From Lactobacillus psittaci DSM 15354 (GTDB lineage Bacteria; Bacillota; Bacilli; Lactobacillales; Lactobacillaceae): a stretch of DNA of 64,000 nucleotides. The notes under the pieces are model-generated. The model was given only the letters and a program-made list of their open reading frames with translations, did not search any database and was not told the origin of the DNA. Below, piece after piece: positions 52,643 to 63,999 of this stretch. Where the stretch lies: the NCBI RefSeq assembly GCF_000425905.1, contig NZ_KE384473.1, positions 312,693 to 376,692 on the forward strand. The letters are read 5' to 3'. The position numbers and the translations under genes were made by a program. Position 1 is the first letter of the stretch, and each line of letters opens with the position of its first letter.

Positions 52643-53881
52643 CTACTTGCTTCTTTCTGCATGAAGTTGTGCCATTTTAATCATGACATCAACAGCTTTC
52701 CACATTGATTCAAGCACTGTGTATTCAAAACGACCATGCATGTTTTCTTCACCGGCAAACAAGTTTGGACATGGAAGGCCCATGTAAGTTAATTGTGAAC
52801 CATCTGTACCACCACGAACTGGATCTTCGTTAATTGTCAAACCTTCAGCCTTGTATGCGTCACGAGCCAAATCTACAACTTCCATGTGCTTTTTAAGTTC
52901 GTCGGCCATGTTGTAGTATTGGTCCCACATTTTAAGTTTAAGTCTTTCTTGACCGAATTCATCGTTCATCTTTTTAACGATTGATTTTACCAAGTTTTTA
53001 CGAGCTTCTAGGCCATCACGTTCAAAATCACGAATAATGTAGTCAAGGTGCGCATGATCAACTGTTCCTTGGAAGTTCATTAAGTGGTAGAAGCCTTCTC
53101 TGCCTTCAGTTTGTTCAGGAACTTCATTTTGTGGAAGAGCATTTTGGAAATTAATACCAACTTGAACTGCGTTAATCATTTGACCCTTGGCAACAGCTGG
53201 GTGAACGTTAACCCCTTGAATATCAAGGACAAATTGAGCAGCTGAGAAAGTTCCCCAGTCAAGCTTACCAGGAGCTTCACCATCAACAGTATAAGCAAAA
53301 TCAGCCCCAAAGTCTTCTACATCGAAATGTCCAGCACCAGTACCAATTTCTTCATCTGGAGTAAAGCCTAACCGAATACGGCCATGTTTAATTTCTGGAT
53401 GAGCTAGTAAGTATTCTGCAAAGGTTACTAATTCACTGACACCACACTTGTCATCCCCACCAAGTAAGGTATCACCTGAAGCAGAAATAATAGTTTGACC
53501 CTTATATTTCTTCATGTTAGGGAAAACAGCAGGATCTAAGTAAAATTCACTATCACCTAGTTGAATTTTACTTTCACCATCATAGTTTTCTACAATTTGT
53601 GGTTTAATATTTTCACTATTAAAGTCTGCAGTATCGCAGTGTGCTAAAAAGCCCATTACTGGCATGTCATAGTCAACATTTGATGGGATTTCAGCGATTA
53701 AAACACCAGCTTTTTCATTGTAGTGAATATCTGAAAGACCTAATTCTTCTAAGTCCTTCTTAATAACCATTTGGAAATCAACTTCACGTTGAGTAGATGG
53801 GAAACGATCAGCATGCTCATCAGAGCGTGAGTTAATTTTAACGTATTTCAAAAATCGAGGTAGTAAAGTTGGATATTCCAT
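52643..53881 (-). CDS. pepT: Tripeptide aminopeptidase PepT
   Basis: 412 residues, M20 metallopeptidase. It removes N-terminal residues from tripeptides in the cytoplasm, part of peptide nutrition in lactobacilli. Zinc ligands and catalytic residues sit in LAHCDTAD (about residue 79), GGDDKCG (about 141), TPDEEIGTG (about 174) and DGEAPG (about 198), with the last His in EENMHG near 380. It begins 16 nt after the Nif3-family gene, so it belongs to the trmK-nif3-pepT unit. Confidence 0.95.
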   Translation of the reverse strand: MEYPTLLPRFLKYVKINSRSDEHADRFPSTQREVDFQMVIKKDLEELGLSDIHYNEKAGVLIAEIPSNVDYDMPVMGFLAHCDTADFNSENIKPQIVENYDGESKIQLGDSEFYLDPAVFPNMKKYKGQTIISASGDTLLGGDDKCGVSELVTFAEYLLAHPEIKHGRIRLGFTPDEEIGTGAGHFDVEDFGADFAYTVDGEAPGKLDWGTFSAAQFVLDIQGVNVHPAVAKGQMINAVQVGINFQNALPQNEVPEQTEGREGFYHLMNFQGTVDHAHLDYIIRDFERDGLEARKNLVKSIVKKMNDEFGQERLKLKMWDQYYNMADELKKHMEVVDLARDAYKAEGLTINEDPVRGGTDGSQLTYMGLPCPNLFAGEENMHGRFEYTVLESMWKAVDVMIKMAQLHAERSK

Positions 53882-53897
53882 AACTCTATCTTCTTTC

Positions 53898-54695
53898 TTA
53901 CATTAAATCTTGGAATGGATCAGTTGATTCTTGTGAGATAATAATTTCAACTGGCCACTTTTCATCAGCCTTAAAATCATTTAAAACTTCAGCACATTTG
54001 GTCTTAAACAGACTCTCTGTATAATGGCCTGGATCTACAACAGTTAAGCCACTTGAAATCATATCATGGCCAACATGATAGTAAACATCTCCAGTAATAT
54101 ATGCATCCAAGTTATCCTTGAGTGCATCACGCCAGAACTTACCACCATCACCACACACAAAACCAACTGTTGATATCATTTTATCATTATTTGCTGTGAT
54201 TAAGCGAACAAAATCAACATTCATTTGCTTTTTGACGTAATAAGCAAAATCAATTGCCTTCAAAGGCTTGGGTAACTTACCCTTACGTCCAACAGCAATT
54301 CCGTCATCATCAATTGCAAATGGTTCAACATCAGTCAAGCCTAATTCTTCAGCTTGCCAGTCACTAGAACCATTTTCAGCTTTATCAGAATTGGTATGAA
54401 TTGAATAAACAGTAATTCCATTTGCAATAATTTTGCCATACATCGCATTTTGGGGGTCACTGAAGTCTAAATTTCTAGCAGGTCTGAACATTACTGGGTG
54501 GTGAGAAATGATTAAGTCAACACCCTTTTCAACTGCCTCATCTACTACATTTGGACGCACATCAAGTGTAGTCATAATTTTAGTAACTTCTGCATCAATT
54601 GAGCCAATTTGAAGCCCAACTGGGTCACCACTACTTGCAATATTTTCAGGAAAACGTTCATTCAATTTTGCAATAATGTCTTTAACTTTAGTCAT
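53898..54695 (-). CDS. Nif3-like dinuclear metal centre protein
   Basis: 265 residues of the NIF3/YqfO family, which forms toroidal hexamers with two metal ions per subunit. The conserved N-terminal metal ligands are HHP (ISHHPVMF, about residue 64) and the later H...E of the C-terminal half (DPGHYTES). The 265-residue form lacks the central PII-like insert of the longer Bacillus YqfO. trmK-nif3 order is conserved in Firmicutes. The enzymatic reaction is unknown. It overlaps trmK by 8 nt. Confidence 0.9.
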   Translation of the reverse strand: MTKVKDIIAKLNERFPENIASSGDPVGLQIGSIDAEVTKIMTTLDVRPNVVDEAVEKGVDLIISHHPVMFRPARNLDFSDPQNAMYGKIIANGITVYSIHTNSDKAENGSSDWQAEELGLTDVEPFAIDDDGIAVGRKGKLPKPLKAIDFAYYVKKQMNVDFVRLITANNDKMISTVGFVCGDGGKFWRDALKDNLDAYITGDVYYHVGHDMISSGLTVVDPGHYTESLFKTKCAEVLNDFKADEKWPVEIIISQESTDPFQDLM

Positions 54696-55377
54696 TTGTT
54701 AGCTCTCCTTCAATAAACTTAATTCTTTGCTCTACTTCAGAAATACGAGTCATATCTTTATTTTTAGCCTTATTAAGATTAACCAAAAGCTGCTTTTGGT
54801 AAGCAAGTTGGTTAGTCCACTTTTTGATAAAGACTGAATTCTTCTCTTTTAATAAAAATGGTCCAAATAAAATTTCTTTATCAGATAACTGATGCATCTT
54901 GTCAGTCAAAATAGCCTTAATTAGTTCATAAATATGACCAGCAGTATCAATAATTTCTTCTTGAATAATCTGATAATTATGCTCCATCAACCACTTTCTA
55001 ACGCCTGACTCGCCGATATTAGGTTCGAGGATTAAAGTAGGATAAAGTTCATCTTTTTCTTTAGCAGCTTCAAGTAAGTCGGTCATTAACTTACCACCCA
55101 TACCTGCAATTACAACTGTTTCAATTTTATCTTCAGGCTTAATTGTTTCTAAGCCACTACCAAGACGAGTTTGAATTTGGTTGCTTAATCCTGCTTCAAG
55201 AATGTCTGTTTTGGCATTGTCTAAAGGCCCTTTGGCAACATCTGAAGCAATCGCAAATTGGATCTTTCCTGATTTAACTAAATCAATTGGCAAATATGCA
55301 TGATCTGTACCAATATCAGCTAAACGTGTATTTTCGTCTACCATTGCCGCTAAATGGGCAAGTCTTGTTTCAAGCAT
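54688..55377 (-). CDS. trmK: tRNA (adenine22-N1)-methyltransferase TrmK
   Basis: 229 residues. SAM-dependent methyltransferase for A22 of tRNAs. Motif I is LADIGTDHAYLPI (about residue 19), followed by AIASDVAKGPL. The conserved VIAGMGGKLM block lies near 88, and a C-terminal coiled-coil-like tail (about 170-229) follows. AGGAGGG lies upstream of ATG 55377. It follows the rpoD terminator by about 30 nt; no clear promoter lies in that short gap, so read-through is likely. Confidence 0.93.
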   Translation of the reverse strand: MLETRLAHLAAMVDENTRLADIGTDHAYLPIDLVKSGKIQFAIASDVAKGPLDNAKTDILEAGLSNQIQTRLGSGLETIKPEDKIETVVIAGMGGKLMTDLLEAAKEKDELYPTLILEPNIGESGVRKWLMEHNYQIIQEEIIDTAGHIYELIKAILTDKMHQLSDKEILFGPFLLKEKNSVFIKKWTNQLAYQKQLLVNLNKAKNKDMTRISEVEQRIKFIEGELTND

Positions 55378-55406
55378 GGCATTCCCTCCTATTTATTGAT
55401 TGTATC

Positions 55407-55430
55407 AAAAAAGCCCCGATAAGGGGCTTT
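55407..55430 (-). terminator. Terminator of rpoD
   Basis: AAAAGCCCC (55409-55417) and GGGGCTTTT form a 9-bp GC-containing stem with a short loop, followed by a T-run on the minus strand. Confidence 0.85.
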
Positions 55431-55439
55431 TTATTTCGC

Positions 55440-56534
55440 TTAGTCTAAGAAATCTTTTAATTGGTTTGATCTACTTGGGTGACGTAGTTTACGTAAAGCT
55501 TTTGCTTCAATCTGACGAATACGTTCACGAGTAACACCAAATACTTTACCAACTTCTTCCAAAGTTCTAGTTCGACCATCATCAAGTCCAAAACGTAAAC
55601 GAAGCACATTTTCTTCACGATCAGTCAAAGTATCTAAAACTTCTTCAAGTTGTTCCTTAAGCATTTCATATGATGCATGTTGTTCAGGACTAGTAGCGTC
55701 TTTATCTTCGATAAAGTCACCTAAGTGTGAATCATCTTCTTCACCAATTGGTGTTTCAAGTGAGACAGGTTCTTGAGCAATCTTCAAGATGTCACGAACC
55801 TTATCAGTTCCCATATCCATTTCAGCACCAATTTCTTCTGGCGTTGGTTCACGTCCTAAATCTTGTAAAAGTTGACGTTGAATTCTAATTAACTTGTTGA
55901 TAGTTTCAACCATGTGAACTGGAATTCTGATTGTTCTTGCTTGGTCAGCAATTGCACGAGTAATTGCTTGACGAATCCACCAAGTTGCATAAGTAGAAAA
56001 CTTAAAACCAAGTTTATAGTTAAACTTATCAACGGCCTTCATCAACCCCATATTTCCTTCTTGAATCAAGTCAAGGAATTGCATTCCACGTCCAACATAA
56101 CGTTTTGCAATTGAAACAACCAATCTCAAGTTCGCTTCAGCAAGTTCTTGCTTAGCTTCTTCATCATCGTTTTGAATTCTTTTTGCTAAAGCAATTTCTT
56201 CATCAGCACTTAAAAGTGGTACACGCCCAATTTCCTTAAGATACATTCTAACTGGATCGTTCATACGAATGCTAGATGGAGCAGATAAGTCTTTTAATTC
56301 CTCTTTTTCAACATCTTTTTGTTTCTTTAAGGATAAGTTTGATGGATCGCCGTTTTCATCAACAATGCTGATACCATTATCTTCAAACTCTTGTACAAGC
56401 TGATCAACAGCTTTACCTTCAAGCTTGTAGGGCTTGATTAACTTTTCAGTAAAGTCGGTCTCCGTAATCTCTTTACTCTTTTTGACTTCTTTGACAAGTT
56501 CCTTAACTCGTTTATCTAAAGTCATTTCTGCCAT
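55440..56534 (-). CDS. rpoD: RNA polymerase primary sigma factor (SigA)
   Basis: 364 residues. It directs RNA polymerase to housekeeping promoters. Region 1.2 has [11 protein letters not shown] (about 92-102). Region 2 includes [29 protein letters not shown] and the -10-reading stretch [13 protein letters not shown]. Region 4.2 is [27 protein letters not shown] near the C-terminus. The compact length without a non-conserved insert is usual for Firmicutes. It is 14 nt downstream of dnaG. Confidence 0.96.
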   Translation of the reverse strand: MAEMTLDKRVKELVKEVKKSKEITETDFTEKLIKPYKLEGKAVDQLVQEFEDNGISIVDENGDPSNLSLKKQKDVEKEELKDLSAPSSIRMNDPVRMYLKEIGRVPLLSADEEIALAKRIQNDDEEAKQELAEANLRLVVSIAKRYVGRGMQFLDLIQEGNMGLMKAVDKFNYKLGFKFSTYATWWIRQAITRAIADQARTIRIPVHMVETINKLIRIQRQLLQDLGREPTPEEIGAEMDMGTDKVRDILKIAQEPVSLETPIGEEDDSHLGDFIEDKDATSPEQHASYEMLKEQLEEVLDTLTDREENVLRLRFGLDDGRTRTLEEVGKVFGVTRERIRQIEAKALRKLRHPSRSNQLKDFLD

Positions 56535-56548
56535 TAATAAGCCTCCCC

Positions 56549-58339
56549 TTAATTATTATTACGTTTTGTCTTTAGGATTGCGTTAAGCGTCGATAAAATC
56601 AAGTCTTGATCATTTCTTCTTTCAGCATCCTTAAGTTGTTCTTGCAAGTTTACTAGGTTTTTGGATTGAGCTTGACGATTGAGTGAAGCTAGGATGTCAT
56701 CAATTTCTTGAGTTGTGTAACTCTTGGGCATCTCCTTCATTTCCATGCTATCTATTATACCCTTTAATTCAGTTGGAATAAAATCATAAAACTCACTAAT
56801 TTTAGCATTATCATGCGTTTGCTCATAATTTAGCCAAAGTTCAGCTAATTTTGCATATGATTCATCTGGAAAAAGAAATTTACGACTAAGTAAATATTCT
56901 CGAGCGAGTTCTGCATGTATAAAAAGATATAGAAGCCGCATTAAAGCGTTATTTTGTGGTTGATGGTGTTGCTGGGTGACATCGGTTTCTAAAACGGGTT
57001 CTTCACTTTCATATTGTTGCTTTCGCCTCTTAGCAGCTCGAAGTCTGCGACCTTCTCTTAATAATGAAACCTTTAAAGAATCCTGAGTAACCCCTGCTTG
57101 TCTTGCTAATTTGGCAATATATAAGTCTTTTTCAACCGGATCAGAAAGTGGAGCGATAACTTTAATCGCTTCATCAAGATAAGCTAATTTTTCACGATCA
57201 TTAGCTAAGTTATATTTTTGTTCTAAACGTTTTAAGAAAAAGTCGGTTGGTGTAATTGCCCCTTTAACTTCATCTTGGTAGCGCTGAACCCCGTATTTTT
57301 TGACATATTCATCCGGATCTAGATTTTCAGGTAAGGAAACAATCCCAATTCTAAAGCCACCAACCTGATTGAACATTTTGCTTGCACGTTCAATTGCATG
57401 TTGGCCTGGTTCATCACCATCATAATTAATGACGATATTATTAGTAACACGTTTAAGCATATAAACTTGTTCATCGGTTAAACTTGTACCCATTGAGGCG
57501 ATTCCTGACTTAATCCCAGCCTTATAGGCTGCAATTACATCCATGTAGCCTTCATATAGAATCAAGTGCTTTTCTGAACGTGCAGCTTTTTTAGCTTCAG
57601 GAAAGTGAAATAAAACCTTCGATTTATTGAAAATACTTGTTTCTGGACTATTTAAATACTTAGCTAATTCCTTGTTATTAGAAATTCTTCTGCCGGAAAA
57701 ACCTACAATATACCCAGTTTCATCGGTTAACGGAAACATTAATCGATCACGAAAACGATCATGTAGCTGACCAGATTCAGTCTGTGAAAAGAGCCCACTT
57801 TGAATGAGATCTGTATCACTATAACCTTTGCCTTGGAGATAACTTAGAAGTAGTTTCTCACTATTGGGAGCATATCCAATTTGAAAATGCTCGAGCAGCT
57901 CTTCTGACAATTCACGCTCACGGGCATATTTTAATGCACGTTCCCCAGCTTTAGTAGTAAATAAAACATGATGGAAAAAGTCACTGGCATCTTGCTGAAT
58001 TTTCTTTAACGGTGAAAGTGGCTTAATTTCTTTTTGGTAGCCAGAAGGCATTGAGATATTTGCATATTCAGCCACCTTCTCTACAGCTTCGGGAAAAGTT
58101 AGATTTTCCTTGTACATCATAAAGCTGAAGACATTTCCACCTTTGCCACACCCAAAACACTTAAAGAATTGCTTCTCTTCACTCACTGTAAAAGATGGAG
58201 TCTTTTCCTGATGAAAAGGGCAAAGGCCTACATAGTCTTTACCCTTTTTTTCCAGTGAGACATATTGACTTATGACATCAACAATATTGACATTACTTCT
58301 TACTTCATTAATAAAGTCTTCAGGTATTCTTCCAGCCAA
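56549..58339 (-). CDS. dnaG: DNA primase DnaG
   Basis: 596 residues from TTG 58339. A longer frame from GTG 58348 shares its bases with the GGAG site (58348-58351), which is 8 nt before the TTG; the TTG gives the usual [10 protein letters not shown] start. The CHC2 zinc site is C40, H43, C61, C64. The TOPRIM domain has LILYEGYMD (about residue 257). The C-terminal 150 residues should bind DnaB. It makes RNA primers at the fork. dnaG-rpoD order is the classic macromolecular synthesis layout. Confidence 0.95.
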   Translation of the reverse strand: MAGRIPEDFINEVRSNVNIVDVISQYVSLEKKGKDYVGLCPFHQEKTPSFTVSEEKQFFKCFGCGKGGNVFSFMMYKENLTFPEAVEKVAEYANISMPSGYQKEIKPLSPLKKIQQDASDFFHHVLFTTKAGERALKYARERELSEELLEHFQIGYAPNSEKLLLSYLQGKGYSDTDLIQSGLFSQTESGQLHDRFRDRLMFPLTDETGYIVGFSGRRISNNKELAKYLNSPETSIFNKSKVLFHFPEAKKAARSEKHLILYEGYMDVIAAYKAGIKSGIASMGTSLTDEQVYMLKRVTNNIVINYDGDEPGQHAIERASKMFNQVGGFRIGIVSLPENLDPDEYVKKYGVQRYQDEVKGAITPTDFFLKRLEQKYNLANDREKLAYLDEAIKVIAPLSDPVEKDLYIAKLARQAGVTQDSLKVSLLREGRRLRAAKRRKQQYESEEPVLETDVTQQHHQPQNNALMRLLYLFIHAELAREYLLSRKFLFPDESYAKLAELWLNYEQTHDNAKISEFYDFIPTELKGIIDSMEMKEMPKSYTTQEIDDILASLNRQAQSKNLVNLQEQLKDAERRNDQDLILSTLNAILKTKRNNN

Positions 58340-58391
58340 TTGTCTCACTCCATTCTTTTTTACAAGCTATAATATTTTACCATCTATTTTT

Positions 58392-60458
58392 TTATTTGAT
58401 AACTAACATGTCCAAAGCACCTAATCTTGTAGCTAAATCATTAATTTGACTTAGTTGTGCAAGACGGTTATTCTTAACAGCTTCATCTTTTGCCATAATC
58501 ATATTAGCTTCAAAGTAACGGTCAATAATCTTTTGCATTTTAACAAAGGATTCATATAATTCAGTTAAGTTATTGATAGATTGTAAGTTTTCAGTAGCTA
58601 AATACAATTCATTTTCTGAAGCATCTTCAAATAAGTTACTGTTTACAGCTACTCCACCCTTAAACTTAGCCTTCTTTAAGATGTTTTGAATTCTGATTAA
58701 ACTTTCAACTACTGGTTTGAAATCCTCACTATCATGGTGAGCTTGCAATACTTTAGCAGCTTCTAAGATTCTACTTGGATCTTTTTGACTTGAGTGAAGA
58801 ACTGCGTCAATTACATCGTACTTGTAGTTGTTAGTTTGAAGGAATTGCTTAATTCTGTCACGAATGAAGAGTGAAATTTGTTCATCGTCTTCTTTGTTCA
58901 TTGGCATCTTAGCTGGGGTCTTTCCAGTTAAAATTTCCACCATTTCTGGCAAGGCTGCATCAATGTTTAATGACCAGTTTTCGTTAAGTAAGATTCTAAC
59001 AATACCATAAGCGTATCTTCTTAAAGCATATGGGTCATTTGATGATGAAGGAATCATACCAGCTGCAAAGAAAGTAATGATGGTATCAAATTTGTCTGCA
59101 ACAGATAATAATGCTCCTACTGTACTTGTTGGTAAATCACCTTCTGCGGTTACAGGCATGTAATGTTCTTTAATTGCTAAGCTGACTGCTTTGTTTTCAC
59201 CAGCAAGTTCAGCATAGTGCATCCCCATTACCCCTTGCAATTCAGCAAATTCACCGACCATTTGGGTTACCAAGTCAAATTTGTATAATTCACTAGCACG
59301 ATCAAAGTCTTTAACCACATCTTCGTCGAGGTTAAACTTCTTAGCCAAATAGTTACCAATTAACTTAACACGTTTCATTTTTTCAGACATTGAACCAATC
59401 TTATCGTGGAATGAAACGTTATCTAAGCGGGCAACAAAGTGACTAAGTGGGTACTTTTTATCTTCATCGTAGAAGAATTGAGCATCATCTAAACGTGCAA
59501 CCAATACCTTTTCGTTACCGCTAATTACATTTTCAAGGTATTCTTTGTTACCATTTCTAACTGAAATAAAGTGGTTAATTAACTTGCCATCTTGGTCATA
59601 AACCTCAAAGTATCTTTGATTATCCTTCATTGAAGTAATTAATACTTCATCTGGGATGTTTAAGTAACTTTCATCGAAGCTTCCAGCAAAAACAGTTGGA
59701 TATTCAACTAAGTTAGTAACTTCTTCAAGTAATCCCTTATCAAGTTTAACTTGCCAATTGTTCTTCTTAGCCAAAGCTTCAATTTGGTTAACAATCATTG
59801 TCTTTCTTTCAGCAGCGTCAGCAATGACAAATTGGTTTTTTAAGGCTTCTTCATAATCATCGCTATTAGCTAAAATTACGCTGTCGCCTAAGAAACGGTG
59901 TCCCATAGTCTTGCGGCCAGCAGTAATATCTAAGATCTTAACTGGAACAACTTCACTACCGAATAATGAAACTAACCAGTGAATTGGACGAACAAATTCA
60001 AAGTCATTGCTGCCCCAGCGCATCTTAGTAGGGAAAGTCATAGCTTTAATAATGTCGCTCATTCCTAATAAAATGTCGCTAGCAAGCTTACCAGCTTTTT
60101 GAACATGAACATATGCGTATTCAGTGCCCTTTAATTCTTCAAAGTAGATATCATCAGTAGTCATACCTTGACCGCGAACAAATCCTTGTGCAGCCTTGGT
60201 AAAGTTACCATCGCTATCTAAGGCAATCTTCTTTGCAGGACCCTTTTTAACTTCGTCAATGTCAGCTTGTTTTTCGGCTAGATCTTGAACTAAAATCGTC
60301 AAACGACGTGGGGTTGAGAAAGTCTTAATTGCCTTGAATTCCAAACCGTTTTCTTTTAAGAATTTGCTAGTTCGGTCAGCTAATTGCTTTACACTTCTAG
60401 CAACAACATGAGCTGGCATTTCTTCAGTGCCAATTTCAAATAAATAGTCTTTAGTCAT
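58392..60458 (-). CDS. glyS: Glycine-tRNA ligase beta subunit
   Basis: 688 residues. Beta subunit of the alpha2beta2 glycyl-tRNA synthetase, which binds tRNA and carries HD-like and anticodon-binding regions. The conserved N-terminal block [10 protein letters not shown] (residues 5-14) and the later SNDPYALRR segment (about 500) are typical. GGAG at 60466-60469 is 7 nt before ATG 60458, which is preferred over GTG 60464. It overlaps glyQ by 8 nt. The expression is governed by the glyQ T-box. Confidence 0.95.
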   Translation of the reverse strand: MTKDYLFEIGTEEMPAHVVARSVKQLADRTSKFLKENGLEFKAIKTFSTPRRLTILVQDLAEKQADIDEVKKGPAKKIALDSDGNFTKAAQGFVRGQGMTTDDIYFEELKGTEYAYVHVQKAGKLASDILLGMSDIIKAMTFPTKMRWGSNDFEFVRPIHWLVSLFGSEVVPVKILDITAGRKTMGHRFLGDSVILANSDDYEEALKNQFVIADAAERKTMIVNQIEALAKKNNWQVKLDKGLLEEVTNLVEYPTVFAGSFDESYLNIPDEVLITSMKDNQRYFEVYDQDGKLINHFISVRNGNKEYLENVISGNEKVLVARLDDAQFFYDEDKKYPLSHFVARLDNVSFHDKIGSMSEKMKRVKLIGNYLAKKFNLDEDVVKDFDRASELYKFDLVTQMVGEFAELQGVMGMHYAELAGENKAVSLAIKEHYMPVTAEGDLPTSTVGALLSVADKFDTIITFFAAGMIPSSSNDPYALRRYAYGIVRILLNENWSLNIDAALPEMVEILTGKTPAKMPMNKEDDEQISLFIRDRIKQFLQTNNYKYDVIDAVLHSSQKDPSRILEAAKVLQAHHDSEDFKPVVESLIRIQNILKKAKFKGGVAVNSNLFEDASENELYLATENLQSINNLTELYESFVKMQKIIDRYFEANMIMAKDEAVKNNRLAQLSQINDLATRLGALDMLVIK

Positions 60459-61368
60459 TTTCACTCTCCGCCTTTTCTACTTCTGCACTCTTAAGTAATG
60501 GAAAGCCGCGCTTTTCACGTTCTTCAACGAAACATTGAGCAACTTCATGAGCCATATTTCTAATTCTCGCTAAGTAGCCTGCTCTTTCAGTAACAGAAAC
60601 AGCACCACGAGCATCAAGTAAGTTGAAAGTGTGGCTACACTTTAAGATATAGTCGTATGCTGGGTGAACTAAGTTCTTACCAAGTAATTCTTTAGCAGTA
60701 GCTTCATAAGTATCAAAGAATTTAAGTAATTCTTCTTGATTACTTTCTTCAAAGGCATACTTAGAGTGTTCGTATTCAGGTTCTTTGAAGATATCACGGT
60801 AAAGAATGCCATTTCCCCATTCAAGGTCAAAGACACTGTTAACGTCTTGAATGTATGAAGCTAATCTTTCAACCCCATAAGTGATTTCGCTCATTGTTGG
60901 TTTAACGTCTAATTCACCAACAACTTGGAAGTAAGTAAATTGTGAGACTTCCATCCCATCAAGCCATACTTCCCAACCAACACCAGCACAACCCATTGAA
61001 GGATTTTCCCAGTTATCTTCAACGAAACGAATATCGTGTTCAAGTGGTTCAATACCTAAAACGCGAAGACTGTCTAAGTAATATTGTTGAATATCAATTG
61101 GAGCAGGCTTAATAACTACTTGGAATTGGTGGTGTTGGAATAACCGGTTAGGGTTATCACCATACCGACCATCTGCTGGTCTTCTTGAAGGTTCAACATA
61201 ACATGCTGCCCAAGGTTCTGGGCCAACTGCTCGTAAAAAGGTGTAAGGGCTCATTGTTCCCGCACCTTTTTCTACATCATAAGAAGGCATAATCATACAG
61301 CCTTTAGAAGCCCAAAATTGTTCTAGTTTGAAGATCATATTTTGAACATTTAATTTCTTCTCTGACAT
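60451..61368 (-). CDS. glyQ: Glycine-tRNA ligase alpha subunit
   Basis: 305 residues. Catalytic alpha subunit with class II motifs; FYQ-like start block and [13 protein letters not shown] near residue 37, plus [26 protein letters not shown] near 60. A longer frame reaches 61446, but that part overlaps the T-box terminator. AGGAGG (61375-61380) points to ATG 61368, giving the usual MSEKKLNVQ start. First gene of the glyQS unit. Confidence 0.95.
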   Translation of the reverse strand: MSEKKLNVQNMIFKLEQFWASKGCMIMPSYDVEKGAGTMSPYTFLRAVGPEPWAACYVEPSRRPADGRYGDNPNRLFQHHQFQVVIKPAPIDIQQYYLDSLRVLGIEPLEHDIRFVEDNWENPSMGCAGVGWEVWLDGMEVSQFTYFQVVGELDVKPTMSEITYGVERLASYIQDVNSVFDLEWGNGILYRDIFKEPEYEHSKYAFEESNQEELLKFFDTYEATAKELLGKNLVHPAYDYILKCSHTFNLLDARGAVSVTERAGYLARIRNMAHEVAQCFVEEREKRGFPLLKSAEVEKAESEND

Positions 61369-61384
61369 TATTTTTCCTCCTGTG

Positions 61385-61590
61385 CAAAGGCATAAAAAAA
61401 GCCTATGCAAAAATATTGCATAGGGACGATTATCTCGCGGTTCCACCCTAATTCAGGAAGCTATTTGTTTCCTGCTCTTAATTAAGTCGACTAGAGGTGC
61501 CTTTTCCTAGGTGCTCTCCCATCAAACAGCACTCGCTTTACTAGTACTTTTCTTATCCTCATCTTCGTCAATGTACTTTAATATTTTACC
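61385..61590 (-). promoter_or_regulatory. T-box leader of glyQS (glycine)
   Basis: On the minus strand the leader shows the conserved T-box AGGGTGGAACCGCG (complement of 61436-61449), an AGTACTAG stem I motif, and an AAAAGGCACC segment whose GGC (61499-61501) is the likely glycine specifier codon. A terminator stem CCTATGCAA/TTGCATAGG (61402-61424) with seven Ts follows. Uncharged tRNA-Gly should favour the antiterminator and allow glyQS transcription. Confidence 0.9.
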
Positions 61591-61612
61591 ATATTTTCAC
61601 TAAAAGTGAGCA

Positions 61613-62368
61613 TTAAATCTTTAGTCGACGCATCTCTTCTAAAAACTTTTTAGTTTTTAAATTTAGGTCAACTGTTTGAATATAAATTCGATCAATTGCC
61701 TTTCTTAAAGCAGCTTTTGATGATGATGAAACTGCAATATTTCCTAATCGCTGTAATTGAATTAATCCTAAAGTTCTAAGCAAGGCGACCTGTTTAGAAG
61801 TTAAATGAAGACGTGTTACTTGATTAAAATGTTTTTGGCAAATAATACCACCTGTGCTAATTGAATAATCAAAACTACCTTCTGTTGTGCCACAAATTGC
61901 ACATTTTTTGAGTTCTGGTTTAACACCAAAAGCCTTTAACATTTGCAGTTCAACTAATTGGCAAATTACTTCTGGATCAATCCCTTGATCAATTTTAGTG
62001 AGGGCTGTTTCAATTAGGTTGTAATAAGGTCCAATATCTTGATATTCAATAAAGGCATGGTCAAACAAATCACACAAATAGCATGCGTAACTGTTTAGAG
62101 TTAAATCACTGTATAAGTTAGTAAATTGCTTAACATCTTTATACGTTTTTAAAGTACTAAGCCCCTTTTGACTAGTTAAGACTTGATATTTTCCAAAAGA
62201 AAAAGCTAAAACACTCGCACTTAGTTTTGACTTTGGCCGCAAAGCCCCTCTAACCAGCATAGTAAAAATGCCCATGTCTTTACTAATAATTTTAGCTAAG
62301 ACATCGGCTTCTTTATATCTTTGACGTTTAAAAACAATCCCCGTTATTTCAACGACTTCTTTAGCCAT
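61613..62368 (-). CDS. recO: DNA repair protein RecO
   Basis: 251 residues. RecO helps load RecA on SSB-coated DNA in the RecFOR pathway. The N-terminal OB fold (GIVFKRQRYKEADVLAKI, FTMLVRGALRPKS) and a zinc-site pattern CAICG...GGIICQKH near residues 156-181 are visible. It overlaps era by 1 nt (TAATG), suggesting coupling. era-recO pairing is conserved in Firmicutes. Confidence 0.93.
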   Translation of the reverse strand: MAKEVVEITGIVFKRQRYKEADVLAKIISKDMGIFTMLVRGALRPKSKLSASVLAFSFGKYQVLTSQKGLSTLKTYKDVKQFTNLYSDLTLNSYACYLCDLFDHAFIEYQDIGPYYNLIETALTKIDQGIDPEVICQLVELQMLKAFGVKPELKKCAICGTTEGSFDYSISTGGIICQKHFNQVTRLHLTSKQVALLRTLGLIQLQRLGNIAVSSSSKAALRKAIDRIYIQTVDLNLKTKKFLEEMRRLKI

Positions 62369-63276
62369 TAAAACAAGTCCTTACTGTCGTATCCAATTTG
62401 CTTTAAAAAGCTTGGGTCAGTACGCCAATTCTTTTGAACTTTAACCCAAAGTCGCAAGTTAATCTTTTCACCTAACAGAGTTTCAATTTGTTTACGAGAC
62501 TGAATGCCAATCTTTTTCAGCATACTTCCGCCTTTACCAATGATAATCTTCTTTTGACCATCACGTTCAACGTAAATGGTAGCTTCAACTTGTAACTTAC
62601 CATTAACTCTTTGATTCATTCGATCAACTACAACTGCTGTTGCATGTGGAATTTCTTGTTGGGTTAAGCGTAAAATCTGTTCACGAATTAATTCAGCAAC
62701 AACGAAGTATTCTGGACGATCAGTAACTTCATCACTACCATAAAATTGTGGCCCTTCTGGTAAATATTTATATAAAGTAGAAATCAAATCTTCCATATTA
62801 TTACCATTAGTTGCTGAAATAGGAACAATTTCAGCAAATTTACCTAATTTTTGGTATGACTCAATCACTGGAAGTAAGGCATCGGGATGAACTTGGTCAA
62901 TTTTATTGATTAATAAAAATACTGGAACTGTAACTTTTGACAATAAATCAGCAATATATTCATCGCCCTTACCAACTTTTTCTGGTTCAACCATAAAAAA
63001 TACTAGGTCAACATCATTTAATGATGAAAGACTAGCCTTATCCATATAGTCATCTAACTTGTTTTTAGGTTTGTGGATTCCTGGTGTATCGACAAATACA
63101 GCTTGTAAGTTATCAGTCGTAAAAATACCAGAAATTTTATTCCGAGTTGTTTGAGGCTTATTTGAGGTAATAACTACTTTTTGACCAATTAAATGGTTCA
63201 TCAAAGTTGATTTACCAACATTTGGACGACCAATTAAAGCAACAAAACCTGACTTAAATTTATTTGTTTCTGCCAT
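62368..63276 (-). CDS. era: GTPase Era
   Basis: 302 residues. Small-subunit assembly GTPase that binds the 3' end of 16S rRNA. G motifs: GRPNVGKST (G1, about residue 16), DTPGIHK (G3) and NKID (G4). A C-terminal KH domain with [13 protein letters not shown] follows. It overlaps the cdd end by 17 nt. Confidence 0.96.
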   Translation of the reverse strand: MAETNKFKSGFVALIGRPNVGKSTLMNHLIGQKVVITSNKPQTTRNKISGIFTTDNLQAVFVDTPGIHKPKNKLDDYMDKASLSSLNDVDLVFFMVEPEKVGKGDEYIADLLSKVTVPVFLLINKIDQVHPDALLPVIESYQKLGKFAEIVPISATNGNNMEDLISTLYKYLPEGPQFYGSDEVTDRPEYFVVAELIREQILRLTQQEIPHATAVVVDRMNQRVNGKLQVEATIYVERDGQKKIIIGKGGSMLKKIGIQSRKQIETLLGEKINLRLWVKVQKNWRTDPSFLKQIGYDSKDLF

Positions 63277-63682
63277 CTGCTAAATCTCCATCTGTAAAGT
63301 AATAAGGTAAAATATCAGCAAGAGTCGCTTCTTTATAATCACCTTTTGCATTGGTTAATATAATTTTTGTGCCAGCTTGCATAAATTCTGCCATTACTTG
63401 ACGACATGAGCCACATGGTGAAATAGGCCGGCTAGTATTTCCAGTAATTAGCAAACACTTAATTGGATCACTAGTTAAGCCTTGATTGACATAATTGAAA
63501 ATTGCCACACGTTCAGCACAAATAGTTGATCCATAAGCAGCATTTTCAATATTAACTCCAGTAGTAATTTTTCCAGATTCAGTTAACAATGCAGCTGAAA
63601 CATGAAATTTAGAATATGGTGCGTAAGCTGTATCTAAATGCTTAACGGCAAGATCATATAGCTTTCTTTCTTCAGAATTCAT
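63260..63682 (-). CDS. cdd: Cytidine deaminase
   Basis: 140 residues. Homotetrameric zinc enzyme that turns cytidine and deoxycytidine into uridine forms for pyrimidine salvage. The catalytic Glu and zinc Cys lie in [11 protein letters not shown], and the other two zinc cysteines in PCGSCRQV. The ATG overlaps the ybeY stop by 1 nt (TAATG). It is a salvage route; the de novo route is represented in this window only by the degenerate carAB pair. Confidence 0.94.
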   Translation of the reverse strand: MNSEERKLYDLAVKHLDTAYAPYSKFHVSAALLTESGKITTGVNIENAAYGSTICAERVAIFNYVNQGLTSDPIKCLLITGNTSRPISPCGSCRQVMAEFMQAGTKIILTNAKGDYKEATLADILPYYFTDGDLADGRNK

Positions 63683-63999
63683 TATTTTCCACGTCCTTCG
63701 TCTAATTGATCTGGGTAAAGGGGCAAACCATATTCTTCTAAAACTTTACCTTGGATGCCAAACATTTCTTTGGCTTCAGCTGGTTCAATATGGTCATAAC
63801 CATTTAAGTGTAAAAATCCATGAACTAAAGTATAACCAAATTCGCGATCAAATCCGGTTCCATATTCTTCGGCGTGACGTTTAATTACGCTGATGCACAT
63901 GAATAAGTCACCAATATCTTCGGTAAAATCAGGGTCTTCAATAAAGCTAGAAAGATCTACGCCTTCTTCTCCGTCTTCAATCGCAAAAGAAATTACATC
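63682..63999 (-). CDS. ybeY: Endoribonuclease YbeY (3' part, cut by window edge)
   Basis: The frame is open to the window end, so the N-terminus lies outside; about 105 residues are visible. YbeY is a zinc-dependent protein that matures the 3' end of 16S rRNA with Era. The H-x3-H-x5-H zinc motif is seen as HGFLHLNGYDH, with the preceding DVISFAIEDGEEG and GDLFMCISV blocks of the family. The order ybeY-cdd-era-recO is typical of lactobacilli. Confidence 0.92.
   Translation of the reverse strand, partial: DVISFAIEDGEEGVDLSSFIEDPDFTEDIGDLFMCISVIKRHAEEYGTGFDREFGYTLVHGFLHLNGYDHIEPAEAKEMFGIQGKVLEEYGLPLYPDQLDEGRGK

Noticed and set aside
61369-61446. Extended glyQ N-terminus
   Set aside because: It translates the T-box terminator hairpin; AGGAGG fixes the start at ATG 61368.
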